NCBI GenBank assembly: GCA_027005175.1
Contig: JALTMC010000366.1
Span: forward strand, 1 to 18,303
DNA length: 18,303 nucleotides
Direction: 5' to 3'
Source of the DNA: Myxococcales bacterium
Lineage (GTDB): Bacteria > Myxococcota_C > UBA6777
The notes beneath the pieces are model-generated. The model did no database searches and was not told the origin of the DNA. It saw only the letters and a program-made list of their open reading frames with translations. Both the position numbers and the translations under genes were made by a program. Shown one piece after another: positions 8,200-15,547 of the stretch (its first letter is position 1; the number at the start of each line of letters is the position of its first letter).

Positions 8200-10106
8200 C
8201 GCACTTTACCACTCTTTGTATATGCCGAGAACCTCCGCTGAAAAGAGCCACAACGTGGCCCTTTTGTTCCAAGGTATGGGTTCTTTACATCTTGATCTTG
8301 GGCCTGTAGCCAGACCGCGCCATAATGGTGAAATGCCTTCTGGCAATACACCTCAAAGATATTGTGTTTTTCCCGATGACCCAAGAAAAAGACAAGGTGG
8401 AGGAATCGTTGAGACAGTCCCTTAAAAGACCGTCGCATCGAGGGGAGGTCACGGGATAAAGCTACCTTTTTTACATCTTTCACCAGTTGCTTTTGCAACA
8501 ACCGCCAACGTTTCCGGCGAGCTGCAGGCAAGAGGTTAACTCGATGCAACAACAAGCTCTGCTGCAACCTTTGAGCCGCCACTTGCCCCTCTTTCGCTTG
8601 TCCCTGGAACAAGGCCTTCTGGAGAGAAAAATAAGCTTGATAGAGAGGAGATAATGAATGCCAAAATCGAGCAAGTACCTGGACGACATCACGGTTACGT
8701 TTTCCACTCTTCCGTTCAGAGTTGGTCCTCGCTCCTCCCCTTGCGTCATCGCTGCGCCTTCCCCCTTTTTGTTGGGAGGCAGCTCTTCCTTTTGCGATGG
8801 GAGGAACCTCACTCATCATGCTTGGGCGGGCCCAGATTTGCAGTTCACTGTCCAATTGGAAGGCACCATGAGAGACCACATCCTCTCCAACATTGAGGCC
8901 CTTCAACACCACAAAGAAAGAGCCCGCCCTTGGACCCAAGCTCACCTCACGACCTTCATAAGTGGGCTTCTTCCGATGGGGAACACGAACGTAAACAATA
9001 GACCGCCTTCCCGTAATCATCGGTGCAGTCGAGGGAATCACGATCGGGTTTCGAGAGTTTCGTCTCGCCTCCTTTGAATGGTTTTGCTTCAAAGTCATCC
9101 CACAGATAGGACAGGAGCCACGCTTGTTGCGAATGATCTTGGGATGTATCGGACAACTCCACGTTGCGATCTGCCCAGGTGCCTTTGCCAGACCTTGTGC
9201 GCCCAACGAGACACGAACGGTACCCCGTACAAGCATCCCTGGTTTAAGCAGCCCCTTGCGATTAAGAGCACGTACCCGCACACGAATCGTTCGGGTTTTG
9301 GTATTGAGAGCAGGATTGATATGGAGCACCTTGCCAAGAAAAGTACGCCCTGGCGCAGCCAGGGTCGAGAAGATTACGTTTTGATGAACAAATAACTTCG
9401 GAAGGTCGTGCTCATACGCTTCAAAAGACACCCATACTCTCGATAGATTCGCGATAGTATAAAGCGGAGTATTCGCTTTGACAACCCTACCTTTCTGAGC
9501 CCTTTTGTGGGTCACAACTCCTGCAATGGGTGAGTAGAGATTCACATCTCGCAGTGGCCTCTCTCTGGAGATGGTTGCCAGATGCTCTCCCCGACTTACA
9601 AAGGAACCCATGTGGACCACTGATGAGTGTTTTAAGTGGCCTGAAACCTGCGACAAAACGGTCTTCACTTGGGTCTGATCATAGGCAACCCGCCCCACCA
9701 TCCGTACAGAAAGGAAGACCGGGCGACGAAGGACTTTGTGGGTCTGGATTTCGGCCAGTCTTCGAGTGGCCTCAGAGATCGCAAGCCGCGTGTGGTAGGA
9801 ACTCCCCTTCCATGTATCGAATTGCAAGACGAGACTCATACGACATATGGGGCACTTCCCCTTTTTAAGAAGTCGAGCGTGTGGGTGTTTGGGACAGGTC
9901 CAAACTCTCTTCTTTGGTTGTTTACGAGGTCCTTCCAGCTGCGTTGCTAACGTGGGAGTTTGAGGTGTCCCCCCTCCACGACAGCCACTCTTGCCCCACC
10001 CCATGTACAGGCCCAGGGACCAAAATACGAGAGCTACAATAGCGATACTGCGATGACGTCGTAACCATCCACGCAGCCCCTCCATCAATTGACTCGCCAA
10101 GGACAT
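8196..10106 (-). CDS. cusB: CusB-like periplasmic adaptor with two heavy-metal-binding motifs and a C-terminal DUF3347-like domain
   Basis: Membrane-fusion adaptor linking the CusA pump to an outer-membrane channel. The ATG at 10106 (636 residues) is chosen because AAGGAG lies 11 nt upstream; the GTG at 10115 would sit only 2 nt from it. A basic N-terminus is followed by a membrane anchor (about 20-38). A first heavy-metal-binding motif is TCPKHPHARLLKKGKCPICR (70-89). The lipoyl/barrel core follows (about 130-300, with VNLYSPIAGVVTH at 188-200). A second motif, WSCPIHPKIIRNKRGSCPIC (316-335), interrupts the region before the membrane-proximal domain (to about 430). Residues about 455-636 resemble DUF3347, ending YCQKAFHHYGAVWLQ ... 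NPYLGTKGPRCG. The usual CPM of that domain is CQK here, so a likely ligand Met is missing. It is first in the operon and overlaps DUF262 gene A by 4 bp. Confidence 0.88.
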   Translation of the reverse strand: MSLASQLMEGLRGWLRRHRSIAIVALVFWSLGLYMGWGKSGCRGGGTPQTPTLATQLEGPRKQPKKRVWTCPKHPHARLLKKGKCPICRMSLVLQFDTWKGSSYHTRLAISEATRRLAEIQTHKVLRRPVFLSVRMVGRVAYDQTQVKTVLSQVSGHLKHSSVVHMGSFVSRGEHLATISRERPLRDVNLYSPIAGVVTHKRAQKGRVVKANTPLYTIANLSRVWVSFEAYEHDLPKLFVHQNVIFSTLAAPGRTFLGKVLHINPALNTKTRTIRVRVRALNRKGLLKPGMLVRGTVRVSLGAQGLAKAPGQIATWSCPIHPKIIRNKRGSCPICGMTLKQNHSKEARRNSRNPIVIPSTAPMITGRRSIVYVRVPHRKKPTYEGREVSLGPRAGSFFVVLKGLNVGEDVVSHGAFQLDSELQIWARPSMMSEVPPIAKGRAASQQKGGRRSDDARGGARTNSERKSGKRNRDVVQVLARFWHSLSPLYQAYFSLQKALFQGQAKEGQVAAQRLQQSLLLHRVNLLPAARRKRWRLLQKQLVKDVKKVALSRDLPSMRRSFKGLSQRFLHLVFFLGHREKHNIFEVYCQKAFHHYGAVWLQAQDQDVKNPYLGTKGPRCGSFQRRFSAYTKSGKVR

Positions 10107-10239
10107 CTGTCTCACAACTCCTTATGGAAGCTACATTCGGAAGCAACATTCTTACTTTGCATCGATTCTGATGCTCACATCATGGGTCACATGGTGGAGA
10201 AGTGCAATCCATATCAAAATACAGTGCTACAATTCATGG

Positions 10240-10346
10240 GTTACAGTATCAGCGATGTCCGTGCAAGAGCCCACCTCTGAAGCGAATATCAGGATCGCAG
10301 GGAGCGGTGCAGCGTTACAGTATCAGCGATATCCGTACAAGAGTCC
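10240..10346. repeat. Two 33-bp direct repeats, 74-bp period
   Basis: Copies at 10240-10272 and 10314-10346 start GTTACAGTATCAGCGAT and continue through TCCGT and CAAGAG. They differ at three positions, all transitions. They lie upstream of cusB, where duplicated operator half-sites would be possible, but duplicated debris of a mobile element is equally plausible. Confidence 0.75.
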
Positions 10347-10404
10347 GCTTCGGGCTTATCCCGTGTCCATATCCTGCAAACGAGCAGCATGAGGATTCAT
10401 ACTC

Positions 10405-10419
10405 ATGTGTCAGACACAT
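10405..10419. repeat. 15-bp palindrome abutting the MopE-repeat gene stop
   Basis: ATGTGTC, a central A, then GACACAT. It begins directly after the minus-strand stop codon at 10420-10422. A short hairpin in the transcript is possible, but no T-run follows, so a terminator call is weak; an operator-like dimer site is an alternative. Confidence 0.5.
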
Positions 10420-13400
10420 TCATGCATAGAAGCGACGACGGAGAGTCAAGAGTCCAAGACAGAGTAGAATCAAGAAGAAGAAGGTAGGCTTACTCAGAGA
10501 TACGGCAGTACAATCACAACCAGCGGCGGGCTTAATATCGGATTCACCACTTCCATTGCTTGCCCCGATAATACGATCGGTTTGAATGGGCTCGGGTTCA
10601 GGCTCAGAAACGACTTCGTCATCCTCAGAGGGTTCACTAGCATCGCTGGTATTTTCACTGGTATTCTCATCGGGCAAACATACATTATTTACACAAGATT
10701 CACCAGCAGGGCACTCACCGTTGCGACACTCTCGACGACACTCCCCTTGCACACAAGATTTGCCTGCCTCACAGGTCACATTGTTATCGATCTGACCATT
10801 GCAGTCATCGTCTTTTCCGTTGCAAATCTCTTTCTCCGGTGGAGTTGCAGTGCATCCACTCCACAGACCGGCTGTGCATGTCTCTTTGCCCTCCCCACAA
10901 ACGGTTTTGCAGTCGCGCTCTAAGCCATCATCCACTTTTCCGTTGCAATCGTTGTCTTTGTTGTCGCAAGTCTCGGGTTCAGGCTGTGTGACAGAGCATC
11001 CACCCCATTGTCCTTTGACACAGGAGGCTGTCCCAACACCACAATCGCCTTTGCAGGCTCTGGGCTTAATCCCATCATCCACTTTGCCATTGCAGTCACT
11101 GTCCTTGCCATTGCAGATCTCTTTCCGAGGTTTGGGAGCATCACAGAACTGCCACTTTCCTTGCTTGCATGTCTCGGTTCCTGTACCACAATCGGTTCGA
11201 CAACCCTGGGTCAGGCCGTCATCAACAATGCCATTGCAATCATTGTCTTTGTTGTCGCAGATCTCTTTCTTGGGCTTCGATACAGAACAAGTAGACCAAG
11301 TGCCTTTTTGGCAGACTTGATTGCCATTGCCACAAGAGGTGGTGCAGGCTCGTGTGAGGTTATCATCGATCACGCCGTTGCAGTCGTTGTCTTTGCCGTC
11401 GCAGACCTCTTTTTGGGGCTGACTGGCACCGGAACACTTGGACCACTTTCCCTCTTTGCAAGTCTCCTGCCCCTGTCCACAAGGCTGAGTACAAGGTCGC
11501 TTAATGTTCTCATCAATGCGACCATCACAGTCATTGTCGATACCATCGCAAACTTCAGGAGCAGGATTGTTCGGTGCTTTGGCAGAACACTCGACATTTT
11601 GCTCATCAGCGGTACACACAAACACACCCGCTTTCTGACAAGCACCGCTACCTGCCGAGCAGACTTTCCCTTTGCTCGGCCAGTTTTCATCGACTTTCCC
11701 ATCGCAATCGTTGTCTTTGCCATCACAGATCTCAGGAGAGACGTTGGGAGCAGCACAGTACAGATCTTTGCCATCGGGTTGGCACTTAAAGAATCCACGA
11801 CCACAAGGGGTTTTGCAGGCTTTGTTTAAGTTGCTCTTCCAATCTTCATCAATGGCTCCATCGCAATCATCATCTTTGCCATTGCAGATCTCGACGACCG
11901 GTGCTTTGGCAGTACAGTTCTGCCAGACCCCCTGTATACAAGTCTCTGTCCCTGTACCGCAACCTGTTTTACAGGGTTGCGTCAAACTATTGACGGTTGT
12001 AGAGCCTTTTTTGTTGTCGATGATGCCGTCGCAGTCATCGTCTTTGCCATTGCAGAGTTCTTGTTTGATTGAGGTTGATTTGGGTTGGCATATCGCCCAG
12101 TTTCCAGACACACAAGTTTGTGCACCATCACAACCATTGGTCACACAAAAACGCTGCATGGGATTGTTGGTATTTTTGACATTATCAACTTTGCCATCGC
12201 AGTCATCGTCTTTACCGTTGCATTGCTCAAGAGATTGGGAAGAAGCATTGGCAGAACAGCTCCCCCAGTTGCCGGAGGAACAGACCTGTGTCCCCCCACA
12301 ACCATTGACCGTACAAGACTGCTCAATGCCTCTGTTTGTATTGTAGACGTTGTCGATACGACCGTCACAATCGTTGTCTTTGTTGTCGCAGGTTTCCTTT
12401 TTTCCTTGTACAATACAAGCCTTAAATTTGCCCTTGTAACAAAGCTTTGTTCCTGTGCCGCAGCTCGTAGTACAAGCTTCTGTATACGTATAATGCTGTC
12501 GTATACCTTGTCGATTATCGACATAACCATCACAATCGTCGTCGCGATTGTTGCATTTCTCAGGAGAGGGAGTGATGTTGGTACGACAGGCAGTCCACTT
12601 TGCGTTCTGACAAACTTGAGAGCCACTACAGCCCCCAACACGACAATAACGGTACAACGCTCGCCCTGAATGAAACCGGTTGTCGATCTTTCCGTCGCAG
12701 TCGTCATCTTTGCCATTACAGACCTCGACTTTAGGGGCTGAAGAGCAGGTACGCCAAACTCCCGCATAACAAGTCTGCTTCCCAACACCACAATTGGTTT
12801 TGCAAGACCTCTGCAGCGACCAATGTCTCTTGATACCGGGTCCGTTATCAATGTAGCCATCGCAGTTATCGTCGCGATAGTTGCAGATCTCGGCCTTGGG
12901 AGTCACTGTGGGCTTACAGGCTTGATAGACACCGTTCAAACAGTAAGAGCGGCCCGCACAGCGACCTTGGACACAGTACTTCGACAAGGCTTTGTTGGTG
13001 CCGAGGACGTTGTCGATCTTTCCGTCGCAGTCGTCATCTTTCTTGTTGCAGATCTCACCGATTTCACGAGGTGCCGTACAGCCTTGCCAGCGTCCAGCGG
13101 TACAGAACACTGTACCACTGCCACATCGGGTCTTACAGGGTTTCTTCAGCGTACTGTTTTGTGTGGTGCCTGATGTGTTGTCGATGAAACCATCACAGTT
13201 GTCATCTTTGCCATTGCAAATCTCGGAAGAGGGAGGCGCTGCCGCCTTGCAAGAGCCCCATGCACCCGAGGTGCAAGTCTGTTTTCCAGCACACAGACCC
13301 GCTTTGCAACGCTGCTCGATTTTCAGAGTGGTAAACTTTACATTGTCGATTCGACCATCACAGTCGTCATCTTTGCCGTTGCATTGTTCCGCGATATTGC

Positions 13401-14397
13401 TATTGGCGGTGCAAAGGCTCCATTGACCACCTGCACAGAGTTGAATGCCCTTACCACATGCGCCTGTACAAGTCTGTGTCAGAGTGAAGTCTTTCTGGCT
13501 ACCCACTTTGTTGTCAACATAACCATCACAGTCATCATCGCGACCATTGCAGTTTTCGGTGGTGGGTGGAGGATTGGGAGCGCAGGAACCCCACTTTCCA
13601 CTTGTACAGAGCTGAATACCAGAACATCGGCCTTTTTGACAGATCCTCTGCAATGTTGTCCCGGTACCTTTTACATTGTCAACGGTGCCATCACAGTCAT
13701 CATCCAAGCCATTGCAGATCTCTTGGGAAGAGGTTGTAGCGATGTTGGAAACAATTTTCGTAAAGTCTGCCTGGTTGGCAGCCACATAGTATTTCGTGGT
13801 TCCGGGCAATGCAGTGCCACCCGCTGTAGCTAGATTGTTGAGGCAGATGGGATTGACCTGGGTGCCAAATCCAACCACATAGGTTTTGATGTCATACACG
13901 ACACCGTTGATCTTGAGAGAGCGCAAGGCTGTAATTTCTGCAACAGGACAGCGGTCGGAAGGTGCGCCATCCGAGACCAATAGAATACTTGTGGGGCGAC
14001 CCGTCACAAGGTCGTTCTGGATGGTCAGTTCAATGTGGCTTCGACCCAAAGTAGCAGCAGGTAACATATACGTGTCACCTTTGGGGATGATTAACTTCAA
14101 AGCAGCCTGGATCGCTTGCGCCGTGGAGGGAATCGAGGCATCCAGGGTCGCTTTGTCGGCAAACGTAAGGAGCCCCATTCGAAGCCGGGTAGCGTTGCTG
14201 TTGGTTAAAGCAGTGATACCTGCTGTAGCGATCGTCCACTTGTTGTTCTTCAACATACTTCCCGATCGATCGACCATCATCAATAGATTCGGCTTCGAAC
14301 ATTGTCCACCTGATTGTGCAGCCGCAAAAGAGGGATACAGGAAACTCATTGCCAGGATCGTACACAACCCCAGACTCCGCGCTCGTAAACCAAACAT
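10420..14397 (-). CDS. Secreted vWA protein with 19 MopE-type metal-binding repeats and MYXO-CTERM-like tail
   Basis: A 1325-residue surface or secreted protein. The ATG at 14397 is preferred over the upstream in-frame start at 14502, because GAGGGA lies just upstream and a clean signal peptide follows (basic MFGLRARS, hydrophobic LGLCTILAMSFL, cut near SFAAA-Q28). A von Willebrand A domain spans about 36-220, with MIDAS residues D43-x-S45-x-S47, T109 and D143. From about 226 to 1220 there are 19 repeats of the type EICNGKDDDCDGKIDN, each followed by a Cys-rich segment ending in W..C. The repeats match the MopE 'putative metal-binding' motif, and DxDxDG also resembles a calcium loop. An acidic Ser/Glu/Pro linker (about 1243-1290) precedes AAGCDC, a hydrophobic helix and LRRRFYA. 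This resembles MYXO-CTERM signals, recognised by myxosortase and giving outer-surface anchoring. Metal identity and role are unknown; adhesion or metal capture are guesses. Confidence 0.88.
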   Translation of the reverse strand: MFGLRARSLGLCTILAMSFLYPSFAAAQSGGQCSKPNLLMMVDRSGSMLKNNKWTIATAGITALTNSNATRLRMGLLTFADKATLDASIPSTAQAIQAALKLIIPKGDTYMLPAATLGRSHIELTIQNDLVTGRPTSILLVSDGAPSDRCPVAEITALRSLKINGVVYDIKTYVVGFGTQVNPICLNNLATAGGTALPGTTKYYVAANQADFTKIVSNIATTSSQEICNGLDDDCDGTVDNVKGTGTTLQRICQKGRCSGIQLCTSGKWGSCAPNPPPTTENCNGRDDDCDGYVDNKVGSQKDFTLTQTCTGACGKGIQLCAGGQWSLCTANSNIAEQCNGKDDDCDGRIDNVKFTTLKIEQRCKAGLCAGKQTCTSGAWGSCKAAAPPSSEICNGKDDNCDGFIDNTSGTTQNSTLKKPCKTRCGSGTVFCTAGRWQGCTAPREIGEICNKKDDDCDGKIDNVLGTNKALSKYCVQGRCAGRSYCLNGVYQACKPTVTPKAEICNYRDDNCDGYIDNGPGIKRHWSLQRSCKTNCGVGKQTCYAGVWRTCSSAPKVEVCNGKDDDCDGKIDNRFHSGRALYRYCRVGGCSGSQVCQNAKWTACRTNITPSPEKCNNRDDDCDGYVDNRQGIRQHYTYTEACTTSCGTGTKLCYKGKFKACIVQGKKETCDNKDNDCDGRIDNVYNTNRGIEQSCTVNGCGGTQVCSSGNWGSCSANASSQSLEQCNGKDDDCDGKVDNVKNTNNPMQRFCVTNGCDGAQTCVSGNWAICQPKSTSIKQELCNGKDDDCDGIIDNKKGSTTVNSLTQPCKTGCGTGTETCIQGVWQNCTAKAPVVEICNGKDDDCDGAIDEDWKSNLNKACKTPCGRGFFKCQPDGKDLYCAAPNVSPEICDGKDNDCDGKVDENWPSKGKVCSAGSGACQKAGVFVCTADEQNVECSAKAPNNPAPEVCDGIDNDCDGRIDENIKRPCTQPCGQGQETCKEGKWSKCSGASQPQKEVCDGKDNDCNGVIDDNLTRACTTSCGNGNQVCQKGTWSTCSVSKPKKEICDNKDNDCNGIVDDGLTQGCRTDCGTGTETCKQGKWQFCDAPKPRKEICNGKDSDCNGKVDDGIKPRACKGDCGVGTASCVKGQWGGCSVTQPEPETCDNKDNDCNGKVDDGLERDCKTVCGEGKETCTAGLWSGCTATPPEKEICNGKDDDCNGQIDNNVTCEAGKSCVQGECRRECRNGECPAGESCVNNVCLPDENTSENTSDASEPSEDDEVVSEPEPEPIQTDRIIGASNGSGESDIKPAAGCDCTAVSLSKPTFFFLILLCLGLLTLRRRFYA
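10680..13722 (-). repeat. Nineteen tandem coding repeats (MopE motif), about 145-180 bp each
   Basis: The coding repeats are about 53-60 residues long in units 1-13 and about 48-49 in units 14-18; unit 19 is terminal. Two linker types can be told apart. Type A has the pattern C..G.C.G.Q.C (units 1, 3, 5, 7, 9, 10). Type B has C...CG.G...C (units 2, 4, 6, 8, 11, 12, 14-18). Units 1-8 alternate strictly A-B. The motif shifts from CDG...DN (units 1-11) through CDG...DE (12-14) to CNG...DD (15-18). Confidence 0.85.
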
Positions 14398-14403
14398 TCT
14401 CAA

Positions 14404-14409
14404 TCCCTC
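14404..14409 (-). promoter_or_regulatory. Shine-Dalgarno site of the MopE-repeat gene
   Basis: GAGGGA on the minus strand with 6 nt before the ATG at 14397. Together with the signal peptide that follows, it decides the start against the in-frame codon 35 residues upstream. Confidence 0.6.
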
Positions 14410-14521
14410 ACAAGTAAGCTCAATCAACCAACAAAGGCTTGTTGTTGATGGAGAAATCAAAGAACCACACACAATGCTGCAACCATGAACATCATTCACC
14501 AATGATTCTCTTCAAGAGTTC

Positions 14522-14549
14522 ATTATACCCTAAAGCACTAGGAACACAA
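14522..14549 (-). promoter_or_regulatory. Candidate sigma-70-type promoter for the MopE-repeat gene
   Basis: On the minus strand, TTGTGT at 14549-14544, a 16-bp spacer, then a perfect TATAAT at 14527-14522. Transcription would begin near 14514, leaving a leader of about 115 nt that includes an imperfect hairpin (TCAACCAACAA with TTGTTGTTGA, 14424-14448). The -35 match is weak. This call also argues that the upstream start at 14502 is not used. Confidence 0.5.
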
Positions 14550-14616
14550 GAGAAAGAATGGAGCCTCCAAGAACAGGTACTATCGGCAACGATAGACTTC
14601 TGAGCCAAGGGGTGCG

Positions 14617-14660
14617 ATCCCAAAAAGGGGGGCAAAGATGTGAGTACTTGCCCTTGGGAT
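14617..14660. promoter_or_regulatory. Nested inverted repeat upstream of the cupin gene
   Basis: Outer arms ATCCCAA (14617-14623) and TTGGGAT (14654-14660) enclose inner arms GGGCAA (14630-14635) and TTGCCC (14648-14653), around a 12-nt loop. The left side carries a 6-nt bulge. It lies between the divergent cupin and MopE-repeat genes and could be an operator or an RNA fold. A small separate stem, CTATCG-GCAA-CGATAG, is at 14580-14595. Confidence 0.4.
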
Positions 14661-14696
14661 AAAATTTAACGGGAACCTGACAGCCTTTAAAAGAAA

Positions 14697-14723
14697 TGGA
14701 CATAGAGAGTTCCCTTGTATATT
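14697..14723 (+). promoter_or_regulatory. Weak candidate promoter for the cupin gene
   Basis: TGGACA at 14697-14702 and TATATT at 14718-14723 with a 15-bp spacer, about 48 bp before the cupin ATG. The spacer is short for sigma-70, so this is a low-confidence call. Confidence 0.3.
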
Positions 14724-14770
14724 CGTGGGGCTGAATCTATTCTTCTACTCGATCTTACAAAGGAGCGGGC

Positions 14771-15253
14771 ATGACGAGATATATCATCAAAAAATCTGAA
14801 ATCGAGAGCATGGATGGGTTAGCCAAGCAGCATTTTCTGAACCCAAGAGCCCAACGAATCAATAAGTCATTGGGGGATTTAACAGGTTTGAAAGGCATTG
14901 GTTTTCACATCATTGAAATTCCGGCAGGCAAGGAATCAACAGAATTCCACGTACATTATCACGAAGATGAATGTGTATATGTTTTGTCTGGAGTGGGTAA
15001 AGCAACGATTGGAGAGAATCAATATGATATCGCAGAGGGTGATTTTATTGGATATCGAGCAGGTGGGTTGGCCCATACCATAATGAATACAGGAGAAAGC
15101 ATCCTAAAATGCATCGTGGTAGGACAGCGATTAAAGCATGATATCGCCGACTATCCAGCTCTTGGCAAACGTATTTATCGAAATGCGAATCGCCCCTGGG
15201 ATTTGGTTGATCTTGAAAATATCACCCATCCAGATGCAGGCCAAAAGATCTAA
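14771..15253 (+). CDS. Cupin-domain protein (single-domain, metal-binding type)
   Basis: A 160-residue cytosolic protein with no signal peptide. The ATG at 14771 has AAAGGAG 5 nt upstream. Cupin motif 1 is seen as FHVHYHEDECVYVLSGVG (HxH and Glu metal ligands, about residues 61-78). Motif 2 is GDFIGYRAGGLAHTIMN, with the His ligand and closing Asn (about 91-107). The C-terminal part, with DYPALGKRIYRN and a final Asp-rich stretch, resembles uncharacterised COG3837-type cupins, which often end in the same style. The substrate is unknown. The gene stands alone, divergent from the MopE-repeat gene and convergent with the acyl-CoA dehydrogenase. Confidence 0.85.
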   Translation: MTRYIIKKSEIESMDGLAKQHFLNPRAQRINKSLGDLTGLKGIGFHIIEIPAGKESTEFHVHYHEDECVYVLSGVGKATIGENQYDIAEGDFIGYRAGGLAHTIMNTGESILKCIVVGQRLKHDIADYPALGKRIYRNANRPWDLVDLENITHPDAGQKI

Positions 15254-15547
15254 TACGAACGATTCATGTCACTCGCCACAAAAAAGAGGAGAGCTTGAGC
15301 AGGTATGAAGGGAAGTTTATGGAGGATGTAGGCAAGCTCCGATCCTGCGATCGATAACGCAATAAGATGAACATGCCAGTCATCCAATGCACCGTAGAAC
15401 TGGCGGACCAACCCGAAAGAGACATGCCAGTCATCCAATGCACGGTAGAACTGGCGGGCCAACCCGAAAGAGACATGCCAGTCATCCAATGTACGGTAGA
15501 ACTGACAAACCCATCCAAAAGATGTAGCATTTGTTGGAGCAACGAAC
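15254..15547. other. Convergent intergenic region
   Basis: This 294-bp spacer separates the ends of the cupin and dehydrogenase genes. It holds GAGCTTG (15291-15297) and CAAGCTC (15333-15339) as a long-loop inverted pair after the cupin stop, and the 51-bp tandem repeats. I see no clear intrinsic terminator with a T-run. Confidence 0.6.
15371..15523. repeat. Three 51-bp tandem repeats (minisatellite)
   Basis: Units at 15371-15421, 15422-15472 and 15473-15523. Units 1 and 2 differ at two positions; unit 3 diverges in its second half. Units 1 and 2 each contain GCCAGT and ACTGGC as a 6-bp inverted pair 18 nt apart. Because 51 is a multiple of three, a 17-residue repeat is open on both strands, but no ribosome site precedes either frame, so I treat it as non-coding. 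Confidence 0.85.

Larger units (their letters stand above)
10107..10419. other. Intergenic leader of the cus operon
   Basis: This 313-bp gap lies between the MopE-repeat gene stop and cusB, both on the minus strand. It contains a pair of 33-bp direct repeats and a 15-bp palindrome (separate entries). It should hold the cusB promoter, but I could not single out convincing -35 and -10 boxes, nor a clear CueR- or CusR-type operator, by eye. Confidence 0.5.

Noticed and set aside
10107-10115. GTG start of cusB at 10115
   Set aside because: It would leave only 2 nt between AAGGAG and the start codon; the ATG at 10106 fits better.
10586-13833. Several plus-strand ORFs of 70-270 codons with repeating hydrophobic blocks such as IAVIVFVVADLF
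   Set aside because: They are the antisense reading of the GKDDDCDGKID repeats; they have no ribosome sites and their periodicity follows the MopE-type repeats.
14398-14502. Upstream in-frame extension of the MopE-repeat gene
   Set aside because: It lies almost entirely downstream of the candidate TATAAT, lacks a ribosome site, and would bury the signal peptide; the start at 14397 has a good ribosome site.
15371-15523. Possible CRISPR array
   Set aside because: The units are directly adjacent with no variable spacers, and no cas genes are present.
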